Translations under genes and position numbers: made by a program | In this document: positions 50,801-62,300 of the stretch, one piece after another | Position numbering within the stretch: the first letter of the stretch is position 1 | How the letters are laid out: the number at the start of each line of letters is the position of its first letter | NCBI RefSeq assembly: GCF_027409185.1 | Contig: NC_084463.1 | Span: forward strand, 109,416,133 to 109,480,132 | Direction: 5' to 3' | Origin: Cynocephalus volans | Lineage: Eukaryota > Chordata > Mammalia > Dermoptera > Cynocephalidae | DNA length: 64,000 bases | Notes under the pieces: generated by a model | The model's input: the letters and a program-made list of their open reading frames with translations, nothing else | Told to the model about the DNA's origin: nothing | The model's database searches: none

Positions 50801-53800
50801 GGAGGAAATGAAAGGGCATGTGTATTTGACATTGGGGTATAGATATGAAAATTGTTTCACCTGGCAGAGAGCATGCTCCTGCTCACCTCCAGTTGGCCAC
50901 AGTTCTTGCCCTACTGTGGCAGCAGATGGCAGCAAAGTAATGCCAGATGCAGTTTCCTTCTCTGCAGCCCCTTCACATGAGCTGAGGTTTGTAATGATTA
51001 CAGAGGCCTGTCAGGAGGGCAGGTAATTTACCTTTGCTCTCTTGCCTCCTTCCTTAGCCATACTTTGCTTGGGTATCAGAGGGTTTTTTGAAAATTTGAC
51101 CAGATAATTTGGTTACCCAACCTTTTTCATATTACTTCTTCAGAAATATTATTCATCTGTGCCAGAGGAAGGAGGGGCAACCCATGTCTATCGTTATCAT
51201 AGAGGGAAGTCGGAGCTCTTCATGTGCCCAGACACAAGGAATAGTCAGGTATGTATCTTCAGCTGTCCTGTGCTGTGCCCCCAGCCTCCCAAGACATGAG
51301 ACCCTGTATTTGGGGGCACTTGCTGGACTTTGTATCCTTGGATGCTTGTGCTCAACAGAAATGTATCAACTCACAGCCTTACAGAACTTACAGCAATGAA
51401 CATGAAGTAGGAGTTTGTCCAAAATGTAAGATTGAAATATAAAATTGATGCCACTGTAGGATGTTTAGTTGAACCTGCAATCCTGGGCCCCAGGATTCTT
51501 GGGCAGGCTTAAAGAAGAGAGCTTCATACCTCTTCCACATCTAGGGATGAGAAAGAGATTTTTAATAATCACATACTCTAAGGTAAGTGATAACTTTCAT
51601 GTCTTTGGTAATTTTTAACAAGGAAGTGCAAGGGTGGAGTCTCTTTTAACAAAATACTTTTCCTAAAGATAATAACAATCACAGGCCTCTCACTACAGTG
51701 TCCTTTACCACATGTCATTCTGGGGAAGCCAAAGATTTTACTTGAACTGATCCAACAGGAGTGGCTGGTGGTGGTGGGTTTTGAAAAGAGTAGGTTTTTT
51801 TTTTTTTTTAAAGTCACCTAGTTGTACTCAGAGATAGCAAACTTAAGTCCAGAGTCTAATTCATAAATTGGATTCCTGACTTCTCTGGCTTGTGGGTCAT
51901 CTTGCGGTATTAGAGTATTAGAGTAAAGGGCTTTAGGAAAAGGGTGGGAGGGTGGGCACGGGAATACGAGTTCAGAGCACCTCCTGCATTCCTTCCCTGG
52001 CCAGGGATGTGAAGAGCAGTACCAGAGCCTGAGTCCTTGGTTCCCTTTCCTGGCCTAGCCTAAGCTATCTTAAGAGCATCTGACCCTAAGGGAGTTACAT
52101 GTGGGGAAGAGTCATTCCAATCCTTCCCTAATGTATGTTGGTGCCTCTAAGACACTTTGCCAATCATCCTGTTCCCTTCTAGTGCCCTGACTCCTAGGGG
52201 AAGCACAGAAGAGAATTATATTTTCTGAGAACCTGTTAAGTGTTAGTCACTTTTGCACTTCCCTACAATCCAATAACCGCATATTATAGACTAAGAAATA
52301 AAGGCTCAGAGAAGTTAATCTGTCCCTCTTAGTAAATAGCAGAGATGGGATCTAAACTCAGATCTGTCTGACTTCAAAGCCCATGTGAGGATAAAAAGTA
52401 ATCATGGTAAACATCTGACTAAAAATTCCTCATAGAATTCACTAAAAAGAGCTTTAATAACTTAGGTGACAACATAGAAAAAGCTGACAGGACAAAAGTT
52501 AGTTCTTAGTAAGGTAGAAAATTTCTCTTTACAATCCAGAAATCAAAGCTTGGTCACTAATCAATGTTTCTACATGTCTCTTCAGAGAGAAGACAGAGAA
52601 AAGACATCCCTTGGTTCTGGAGGCATCTACCAAATAACAGAGCGTGCTCTAGAGGCATCCCAGCCTGTGAGTACAGAACTGCTAGTGTACTGCTTTTCAC
52701 CACCAGTACAATTTCATAAACCAGTTGAGCTGGTTGTTATAGGGCTCTCTCTTTGTAGTCGATCTGTGGTATTTTTAAGTTGGAGTGTTCTTACACTTGA
52801 GGAGTGTAAAATTTGGTTCAGTGTAAAATTATATTTTCTTGGTATCCTTCCTTCACTTGAAGCTTCAGGGATATTCTTTGTGCCTGAACTCATAGTTGTG
52901 GTTGGAAAGAATGTGAAATATTCACATCTCAGTTCCTACAGCACAGCTGGGCCAGCACTGGGTCCTGCTGGAATTCTACCATCTGTTCAAGCAGCAAGAG
53001 GGACCTGATCCTCCTGCTTACAAAGTGAAAACTATTGCTGAGATTCTGAAACATACATTTGGTGAGATCAGTTTCCAAAACATTTGAAGGCATTCGTTCC
53101 CTTTTTCCACAAATGTTTCTCTGTAAAAACATATAATGGTGAGTTTTTAATTTTTAGGATAAAGTACGTGTTAGTTCATGAACCAGGGAGTCTTTTTGGG
53201 ACTTAGAAGGACTGGAATTCTAAGAAAATGAACTTCAGCACGTTGCTGCAATAAATTCCTTACTTTTTGTTTGTAGACAATTTGCTGCTAGCTGGGATTT
53301 GGAGTATAGTAACAACTAAGAATATCCTGCTTCTAGTACAAATGTAAGTTGTTGGGCTTAGATGCCTCCAACACTTGCAGATTTTTGATAATGCTAATCT
53401 TTCTGATGTTCCACAGTGTTGGAGTCACAGATGCCAGTGTTACACCAGTGTTTGTTTCCTTGCATGCAGACAAATGAAGCGTCCTTGGCTTTCTGCGATT
53501 CTGACAGAGCCATATTTTCTGGAACCTACTTTTGTTTATTTACACAGTTGACAATCAGTGAATAGTAGTGACATTGTTATATACATGCACTTCAGTTAAG
53601 TGATAATAGACCTCCAGTTTTATAGTAACTGGGCAGGCATGAAAGGATATAACATATATCCTTTGGACAAAATTGGCTTTGGACAAAATTGTCTTCAAAT
53701 GTATCTGCAAGGTGGGAAGGTGAGGGGAGGAAGTTTTGTAAAAGTATAAATATTATTTATTTTTCCTGGTGGAGTTGGCTGGCCAGTAGTTTGGTTTTTT

Positions 53801-54806
53801 CCCCTGTGTCGGGGGTTAGAAATGACAACTTCTGCCTGTGGCTCCTTCTGAGCATTGAGTAAGCATGTAATGGCATCCTAGCTGTCACTTTGGCTCTTAA
53901 TTATGGGGTCTTTTCTGGTTTGTGACTTTGCCCTTTTGCCATTTGAACTGAGACCCATCCTCTGCCTGCACACCTGCCGTGACCCACTTCCAAGCCATGT
54001 GTGAAGTCTATCCTTGGAGGATGGTTTGTGCTCAGCTCAGCTCTAATCACAAATCTTTCCATTAACTCCAACTTCTAATGTTTTGCACTATAGGAGAACC
54101 AATCCTCCAAGAGAGGGCCTTTGCCAGCCAGCTGACTTGTTTCTTCAGTGTTAGAATGGAATCCGCTCATATTGTTCTTAGCTTTAAGAGAAAAGAAATG
54201 CTTCATTTTCCTGATAATGAATTTAGCAAAGCACAGTTAATTATTCCAAGGTACCTTGCCAGTACTGCTAATCTGTGCCACTTTCTGCTTTTGATCCCCA
54301 AAACGGTAGCCACTAGTCTTTCCCTCTGCCTAATTCTTAACTAGAATTCCAACTAGAGTGTTCTTTTTATAAATCCTTCATGTTCCTATAACCCTTTAGC
54401 ATTTACAAAGTGTTTTCACATGCTTATTTGTGAGGTAGTTATTATCACAGTTTTAGAAATAAGGAAACAAGCATAAGGAAAGGCTGAGACTTACCTAAAT
54501 AACAGTGCTGTATGGTGTTACCAAGCTGAGCCTTGAAAGCAGGGCCTCTATCTCCCACATTAATGCTTCTTTCCATCACACCTATGGCACACAGAGGTGG
54601 AGGTGCCATGATGGCATTGGGATATAAAATCTGTAAACTGCTAACATCCTCTTTCCTTGCAGGCTGAGATCATATCTAAGGATCTCTACATAGAAGTATA
54701 TCCAGGGACCTATTCTGTCACTGTGGGCACAAGTGACTTAACGAAGAAGACTCATGTGGTAGCAGTTGATTCAGGACAAAGTGTGGACTTGGTCTTCCCT
54801 GTATGA
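47899..54806 (+). CDS. AKIP1: A-kinase-interacting protein 1, complete five-exon coding sequence
   Basis: Coding exons are 47899-48120, 48575-48655, 51144-51248, 52586-52666 and 54663-54806 (stop TGA 54804-54806). They total 210 codons, the length I recall for the human protein. All introns are GT-AG and phase 0. The start ATG has G at -3 and +4. The protein opens MENCLVAAALNGMDRRSLQR, carries a basic RAKRR nuclear-localisation-like stretch at residues 31-35, and ends DSGQSVDLVFPV. The conserved C-terminal block (about 164-210) contains KDLYIEVYPGTYSVTVG and DLTKKTHVVAVD. Known biology: AKIP1 (BCA3) binds the PKA catalytic subunit, favours its nuclear retention and modulates NF-kB p65 signalling. 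The promoter is a CpG island apparently shared head-to-head with DENND2B, and C11orf16 converges from the right. No disabling change is visible. Introns 2 to 4 hold old repeats only, for example MIRs at 52.2 and 54.4 kb. Confidence 0.97.
49306..49365 (+). repeat. 30-bp tandem duplication in AKIP1 intron 2
   Basis: Two adjacent 30-base units (49306-49335 and 49336-49365) starting AGTCAGATA and ending GGGTGCA differ at three positions. Confidence 0.95.
52220..52390 (-). repeat. MIR SINE, reverse, AKIP1 intron 3
   Basis: AAATAAAGGCTCAGAGAAGT then TTAGTAAATAGCAGAGATGG and GATCTAAACTCAGATCTGTC follow reversed MIR order. Confidence 0.7.
54395..54570 (-). repeat. MIR-like remnant, AKIP1 intron 4
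   Basis: ACAAAGTGTTTTCACATGC then GTTTTAGAAATAAGGAAAC and a decayed 3' half resemble a reversed MIR. Confidence 0.55.
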
Positions 54807-54853
54807 TGTTGATCATCACTGCCATCATATCACCATTTTTTAAGTAGCAGAAG

Positions 54854-54859
54854 AATAAA
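54854..54859 (+). terminator. AKIP1: Proximal AATAAA poly(A) signal of AKIP1
   Basis: Canonical AATAAA lies 48 bases after the AKIP1 stop codon. Use of this site would give a very short 3'UTR. Confidence 0.6.
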
Positions 54860-55065
54860 GCCACCATATAATTCTCTTAATAGTTACACATTAATCCTGC
54901 TTTTAGTGCTGACTGTGTCACCCTTCCTGGGAACTGGAGTCTGTCTCTTTCAGTGCCTGTTTTGAGAGTATAGAAGTCCCCCATCCTTGTGTGCCTGCAA
55001 GTAATAATGTAATGATGCTGTCTGAACAGTTTTTACTGCTTACTTCCCAAGTAAAGTTTAATTAT

Positions 55066-55071
55066 AATAAA
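55066..55071 (+). terminator. AKIP1: Distal AATAAA poly(A) signal of AKIP1
   Basis: Second canonical AATAAA about 260 bases after the stop, followed by a G/T-containing stretch near 55100. It is probably the main end of the transcript, because the region up to it is unique and non-repetitive. Confidence 0.6.
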
Positions 55072-55084
55072 GGAAGAGAGTTGG

Positions 55085-55484
55085 AAATGAAGAGAATTCA
55101 CTTTTATTGGTAGTGAGAGGTGAAACAAAAGGTTGCTCATGTACAACTGTAGCCTTTATGAAAACATGGCAGAGAGGCTGTGGACACATTCGCCCAAAGC
55201 AAACTGACCACACCCTGTAGCTTCTGTGGAAGAGGCATCCTCAAGCAATCTCACCAGGCCTCTGGCAGAGAGCCTGGGGCAGGGCCACCACACTCCTTCC
55301 TGTTCCCCTCACGACAGGTGCCTTCCTGCTGCTCATCTGCAGGGAAGTGTTAATGGGATGGAGACGTTGCTGCTCATTCAGCTGTCACCTGTGGCCTGTA
55401 CGCTACCTCCTTCCCTTGAAGAAGGCCTTGTCGGCCTCTCTTTGTAGCTCCTCCTCAAGTATTTTACCATCATTGTTTAACTTC
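55085..55484 (-). other. C11orf16: Candidate 3' terminal exon of C11orf16
   Basis: On the minus strand a near-perfect acceptor (T-rich tract, then CTGTTACAG) ends at 55485. It is followed by about 400 unique bases closing with AATAAA at 55108-55103. One frame is open from 55483 to a TAG at 55405-55403 and would read KLNNDGKILEEELQREADKA followed by FFKGRR. I found no exon-5 donor that joins it in that frame, so it may be 3'UTR only or be spliced from an unseen exon. Confidence 0.45.
55103..55108 (-). terminator. C11orf16: Minus-strand AATAAA poly(A) signal, likely C11orf16 3' end
   Basis: TTTATT on the plus strand is AATAAA on the minus strand, context CCAATAAAAGTG. It lies at the end of a candidate terminal exon (55484 downward). 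It is about 35 bases from the AKIP1 distal signal on the other strand, so the two transcripts end tail-to-tail. Confidence 0.6.
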
Positions 55485-55579
55485 CTGTAACAGAAAAAAA
55501 ATCCTGTGAGGCTTATGCTGACTAATTTTAAGGATCAAAAGTCACTGGTTTTAAAAAGTCACTGATGTAGCCCAAACTT

Positions 55580-55678
55580 TTTTTTTTTTTTTTGGCAGCT
55601 GGCCGTTACTGGGATCCAAACTAGTAACCTTGGTGTTATAAGGCTGTACTCTAATGAACTGAGCTAACTGGCCAGCCC
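55580..55678 (-). mobile_element. tRNA-Ile-derived SINE monomer, C11orf16 last intron
   Basis: Inverted monomer with T run, GGGATCCAAACTAG (B box reversed) and GAGCTAACTGGCCAGCCC. Short repeat CCAAACTT at 55572-55579 and 55681-55688. Confidence 0.85.
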
Positions 55679-55936
55679 CTCCAAACTTCATTAAGCTACC
55701 AAACCAAGAGTATTGTTGCATCTCCCAGTTTAGTTGCCTGGTGATTCATCTCATTTTGAACATAACAAGCCTTTCCTCAGGAAAAATGCCAGTATTTTAT
55801 ATGATGAAAACAAGCTTTTAAGTAGAGCTATATTAGCCTTCCTAGTGAGGAACAGACTCCCATGGACACAGGGCCTACTAAAGCAAACGTGTGCCCAACA
55901 CCATAGGGCAGAGGGTCATTTAAATGGAGATCTTTA

Positions 55937-56131
55937 GGGCCGGCCTGTGGCTCACTCGGGAGAGTGTGGTGCTGATAACACCAAGGCCACGGGTTCGGAT
56001 CCCTATATAGGGATGGCCGGTTGGCTCACTTCAGAGAGCGTGGTGCTGACAACACCAAGTCAAGGGTTGAGATTCCCCTTACTGGTCATCTTTTAAAAAA
56101 ATTAAAATTAAAATTAAAAAATTTAAAAAAA
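55937..56131 (+). mobile_element. tRNA-Ile-derived SINE, dimeric, C11orf16 last intron
   Basis: Complete dimer with A/T tail. Exact duplication AAATGGAGATCTTTA at 55922-55936 and 56133-56147. Confidence 0.9.
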
Positions 56132-56345
56132 TAAATGGAGATCTTTACACCCTACCAAGAAGTCTATGAGGAGCCTTGTGAGTTCTGTAACCCTTCTGAA
56201 GTTACATGCAAAATTGTGGTTATCTGCATTTTTCCTTGAAAAGAGACTATGGGTTTTACCATTCTCAAAGGGGGTGAACCAAAAAGAAGCCCTTAAAGAT
56301 CTCCTTCCCCAAATCCCAAATCCTTTACGTAAATCCTCAGGGCTT

Positions 56346-59300
56346 TTAGTCTAGGGAATTCTTGACCCTCTGTGTCGCAATACCCTGACAGTTTTCTGTG
56401 TTCACCTTCCTCTGGCAGGGTCTGTGGTGGCTTTTGGTTGCTTTCAGGGCCAGCTCCTTGGTAGTCCCCAGTGCTACAGCTTGTACTCGCTCCTGTTTGT
56501 TGTCCTCTTCTTTCCTGATGTTGTAGCATCTCGTTCCTAAAACCCCGAAGTCAATTATTTTGAGTAGGCCACCATTTTGATGGGATTAGTCTTGATGACA
56601 AGTAGGACTATATCAAGGACCACTGAATCACTTAAGTATGTATAAGCTCCTAGCTTTGTTCTCTATTTTTAAAGAGAAATAAAATTTGTTAATCATTTCT
56701 GGCCATTATGCTTTGGAGAAAGGTTATTATCTGATACCCAGATTTGGTGTTGCAGGGGAAGTTATCAGATGTGTTTTCCAAATGGCCAGCAGGGGAAGCA
56801 AAGGTAACCAACTGTTACCAGTTGAAGAGCTTCAACTCCTTCACTGGTCAGTGTTATCACCAGTAACGCTGATCACAAAGAAGAGACAGTAAGCTGATGA
56901 AAAAACAAGTTTTAAGTAATTGGATGAGGCAAAACAAAAATAATGGTAGATGTGACTTCCTGAGGACTAGAGAACAATCTAAAAAGGAAGGAATACTTTT
57001 AAGTGTTTTTTTTTAAACTACAGATTTAGTCCTGGTTCAGTCATGAGAAGGGAGGAGAGCATCATGACAGCTGGCAGCCAACAATCTGGCCTCCCTAGGA
57101 CTGTTGGGATCAAACAATAACCTCTCACTGCCCGTACAGTAATGGAAAGTAACAAAAAGGACCCATGCCAGAGGTTTCCTAAGAGGCAGAACTCAAGACC
57201 AGCTATCAATCATCAGTACTTGACAGAATTGATATCAAGTACTGTATGATCAAGTACTGGTTAAATATCAAGTGTAGTTAGGAGAAGCAAAGCAGCACCT
57301 TCAAAGGATACAAAATCTGGAGGGGAGAGATGGAAAGCTCTGGTGTTTGCCATTGTTTCCAGCCCTGGCCCACACATGATCTTATGAGCTTCACCTTTAC
57401 TAGTTAGCTGTGGCAGGCAGTACTGCATCTGTGGCAAGGGCTGGGGGTGGCTTCTTGCTCCAAATCCCATCTCAGGCATGTTCTTCATAGATCTTGGAAC
57501 ATGCCCGATGATGCTCATGGGTAAGCCCCAGGAATTAACCTTTCTTTGGAGCATAACAAAAGACCCGGTACCTAAAGGAAAGCCAGACCAAATACCTGAA
57601 GATACTATATTTTTCTTCTTTATTGTCAATATTAGAATTTATTTTGAAAGGAAGAAAAGTTTGGAGTGGATCTGTTTAAAGATGTTGACTGGGAGAGAGA
57701 CAATATATGTGTAGGTGGCTTTGCGCAGTGAAGATAAGAGCAGTGGATGCTTAGGGTCAGAGGAAATTTGTTTGGACTGAATTGGGTGTGGAACCAGTCT
57801 AGAGATTGCTATTGAGCATGCCACAACAGTGGGGACACAGATATGGCTCTTGGGGCATGTCTGACTACAACAGCCCTCTGGTTACCCCACTGTTGCTCCT
57901 CTCCCTGATGCTGCGCTCAGTGCTATCTCAGTTGCTCCCCACAGACTCCTCTCTGTTGAGTAGGTACAGCTTTTCTTTCTCAGGCTGTCCTGAAGCAGGA
58001 GGCAGTGGAAGCTATGGAGAATTTAGCATGACATCTGTAGATTCTGGCACCATTTTCTTTATATCAGCACTTGTTGGGAGGGCAGATCTTACAGAAACAG
58101 CTGTCTCCAAGTAGCTGCTGCCAAGGCTATTGTGAAATAACATTGTGAGATTGCAGTGACCCATTTCACAGAAGCCCAGGACTCCTCCCCGCTTATATTT
58201 TTAACACAAGCTTTCCTCTTGGAGAGGAGGAAGAGTTCAGATGGCCATAGCTGGATTCTTGTCCCTCTAATTGTTTCCCTATCAGAGATGGTGGTTAAGA
58301 TTCCACACCTTGAAAGCCAGGGAAGCCCTGCAACCCTCATGTAAAATATAACTACAGCATACTTAGATCCATCCCCACCAGTCCCAAATCTCAGGGGTGC
58401 AAAGGGGTCACCCATGAAATTTTCTCATTGTAGAAATAATTTCTCAACCTTCTGGAACTGAAGACTAATAAAGTCCTTACTTCTGGGGCAAGATTGAAAT
58501 ACTCGTGGGCTGAGCAGTCCTGCTGGCTTAGCAGCTGTCCTAGAACTAGGACAATGGCTTCAAAGAAGGACCCACAGGGGGTCCCAGTGTGGACAATGCC
58601 TCACAGCATCCTTGCACCAGATACCCACTCACTGAATGTTAAATCAGTGACCCCAGGGTTCTAGTCCAGGGCTGAGCATATGCAGGCCACCTCCTTCACA
58701 CAGCTCTGCCAGCTGGCGTAGGCTTCTGCTCCTTCTGGGTCCTTTGGGAGTTTAGATAGGATAGGTATGAGGCAAGCAATGATGCTGCTCCCCAAACCTA
58801 CCAGGGCAGGCCACACAGTTCTCAGTTCGAGGTAAAGAAGTTTGGGGATGGCTATACACTGCCAATGACAAACAGTTTCACACTGTTTCCCCACAAGCTA
58901 TAAAGAATGAGCAGCATAATGAGGTGCCCTGGTTGTTTCCCTCACTAACTTACTAAGGGGTCCATCTGCTGATCAGTCTTCAAGAACCATTTTCTGTGCT
59001 GCTTAGGGCATCAACTCTAATCAATACCTGAAGGCATTTTGACTGTTCATCTAGAGAAAAAATAAGGTCTCCAAAAAAAAGCAGGGGGTGAAAACGGAAA
59101 ATAAGAGTTCCCCATCACTAGAGACTAGTGAAGAAAACAGTCAGGCATTAAATAAGGCACGGAGATCAGGCAAACCTTGGCACGGAGATCAGCCCATCCT
59201 TCCTCTCCTGTTGGGCTTTATAGCTTCAATGGAAACTCACCATTTCCCTGTCATCACATCTCCCCATCAACATGACCAGACTCCCAAGTATTACTTCCAA

Positions 59301-62300
59301 TTCCAGCAGAGTGGGCATGTGCATCAGACTCCTGAGAGATGTGGAAGGGAAGGAAGCAGGGGCAGAAGACACCCACGTACTGGGTATACCTGGCTTCCCA
59401 GGGTGCTGCTCAGGCCCGTTTCTCCTCCAATACCTCCACACAGGCTTGTGGAGGCCACTCTGCCTCAGAGGCTTCTCAAGAAGGATGGGGTCTGTGTTGA
59501 CTGTGCTGTTCACCATCAGTCTCTGGGGAAGGCTCATCTCCAGATCATTCCCTAAATCCCCTTCAGAGGAGGAGGAGGAGGAAACAGCCACAGGAGCATG
59601 CACTGCTACTTCCTCCTTGTCAGGACCGTCTAGGGGCAAAAGCTGTGCTGTGGGCTTTGGCTCTGACTTCGGAGGTTCTCTGGCTGCAACCTCTGAGTTG
59701 CTGGTTAGAGGCCACCATGTGGGGCCAGCCAAAGGACAACAGCAGAGGCAGCCCTGGCACAGCAGCTGGCAGCAGGTGTGGGGGTGGCAGGGAGGGCACA
59801 GGAATGAAGTGCCCAGAGGAAGTCCATGGGTCCTGCATCCAGTGACTGGCCCCAGCAGAGAGCAGCAAGGGGCCCAGAGCAGGGAACTGGGGTGCTCCCT
59901 GACAAAAGGCTTGCACAGCCTCTCCACAGCCTTCTTCCATACAGCTGGGGGCACCCACCTGACCCCACCTAGAGGCACTTTAGCTGTCCTGCCATTCCAG
60001 AATTGAACAATGATTTCCTCTTCCTTTGATGCTATGTAACAGAAAAGGGAAACATTTTGTTACAATTATATCTTCTTTATGGTGGGATAAGCATTCTCCT
60101 ATCCCCAAAGGCAAAAGCTCTCTGCTAAGTCTGCCTGGCTCCTCATGTGCCTCTCCCTGGACAGCCTGCTGGGACCACTCCCTTCGCCTGCGCCACATTC
60201 ACTACCACTTCCCGGTGGACTTGCATGAGACTCCCTGCCTCCTTGACTACAAGATGATCTTGAGGGGCCCATTTTTCAGGTCAAAACCAGAATGCATCTT
60301 CAGTAGAAGCCTCCTGTCATTTTCTGAATTCCAATGGTGCTGACTGGCCCTGTAGAAGAGGACTGTCCAGTGTCTGGAGAACTTGGTAAGGGATGGGTTG
60401 TGAGTGTGACCCCAGAATGACCCCCACACACCATGGTTTAGCTAACTTACATAGACATAGTAGTTTTAGGCCATTTTCCCTGATAAAAATGTTTTATAAT
60501 CTGAAAGAGATGATTTGTATATCTGTTACCACCCCAAAATTAAGTGGCAAGTAAGGGGGTAAGGATTCTTTTTTTAATGCCTCTAAGATCCCTGAGCTGT
60601 AGAGACACCCTTTGCTCTCTCCTCTGGCCTAATCACCAGGCTGGCTCCTTTGGTGGACTGGCAAGTCAGAGCACCTTCCCTTACCTCTGTGGGGGTCTCT
60701 CGTCTCCAAGCTCAAGAGAATAGTGCCAGGACCATACTGCTGTTGGTCTGGCTCCCAGGGTGCCAGCACCTTGTCCCCAGGCTGCAGTGAATATCCTATG
60801 GATGGTGACAGCTGAAGGACTTCTTCTAAGACCACCCTCTGTTGCTTTAGGCCTGTGACAAGGGGACCCTCAAATTCTACAAGCAGGGTCCCCTGCCTCT
60901 CCAGCTGTGGGAAAGAAAACACTTAGACTAAGATCTGGCACTAGGAAGGGAGTACCCAGTTTCCTTACGATGCCCCAGAACAGGCCCAGGGTCTCCCTAA
61001 CAAACAGTGAGGGCCATCTGAAAAAGGGACAAGGACAGGTGCTACTTGGAGCTGATTGTCATGGAGACAGGCAGGCTGGGGTACTGTGGCTCTTCCTGCC
61101 ACCTCTTCTTGACATAGGCGACTCTTGTTCATCACTTCCTGCCTTTCCCTTCCATCCTCTTCCTCTCTCTGTTTTTCTTTCCTCATACCAAATTTTTGGC
61201 CTGCAATTCCCAGGACTAACCTGGGTCCTCTGGATCTTTCCCCAATGCACTCTCCTCCTCCCAGCACTCCCAAGAAGTGTACTTGCATCCAAGACCAACC
61301 AGGGATGGTTTGTTATTCATCTGTGAGGCCCACATGGGCAAGGAGAGGTTGTGGCCATAGGGCAGCCCAGCGCTGCCCTGACAGTCAATGACGAAAGGTT
61401 TAGCTAAGCAAATGAATGGCATAAAAGAGGGAAAGTACAACTGTTTCCAGAACTCAGTATGATTTTGAAAAGAAAGTGTGGTTACAAATTATTTTTATCA
61501 AATCATTAGGCAAAACCTACATTTGAGCAAAACTCTGCTAACATTTAATTTGTGTTTACATATTAGTTACTTAAAAGTGACAAAATGGCTTTTAATTGGA
61601 AATTCTATAATTCATGTTTTTGAGAATTCACACTAGCCTTCCCTCTATGGAGCTACATTCACAAAGCCTGACTCTGAAAAGAAGAGAAACATCCCAAAGA
61701 AGTAGGTACCACTGAAGTAAAGCCCAGGCCTTGCTCCTGTCATGCCAGGAGAGCATATGAGCACACACGCGTGTGTGTAGGCAAATGTGGTCTACTCCTC
61801 TTTCCCTCTGGCTGGTGTCCAAAATTCAACACACTGAATTTTCCTGAACAGTACACTTTCTTCACTTACAGATTGACTTGTGTCCCCACAACCATCAAAT
61901 TCATATGCTGAAGTACTAGCCCCCAGTATCTCAGAATGTGACCTTATTTGGGAATAGAGTCATTGCAGATGTAATTAGTTAAGAAGAGGTCATAACGAGT
62001 ATGGGGGGCCCCTAATCCAATGTGATTGGTGTCCTTATAAAAAGGAGAAATTTGGACAAACACACTTGGAAAAATTCACATGAAGTTGAAGACAGATCAG
62101 GGTGATGTGTCTACAAGCCAGGAACACGAAAGATTGCCAGCAAACCACCAGAAGATAGGACAGAGTCATGGAGCAGATTTTCCCTCACAGCCCTTGTAAG
62201 GAATCAACCCTGCTGACACTTTGATCACGGACTTCTAGCCTCCAGAACTGAGACAATAAATTTCTATTGTTTAAGCTACTCAGTTTGTGGCACTTTGTTA

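Noticed and set aside
59226-59389. Minus-strand frame continuing past C11orf16 exon 4
   Set aside because: A good donor at 59390 ends the conserved protein. The extension is simply intron that happens to stay open.
59272-60006. 244-codon plus-strand frame opposite C11orf16 exon 4
   Set aside because: Antisense shadow of a real coding exon with no independent motif.
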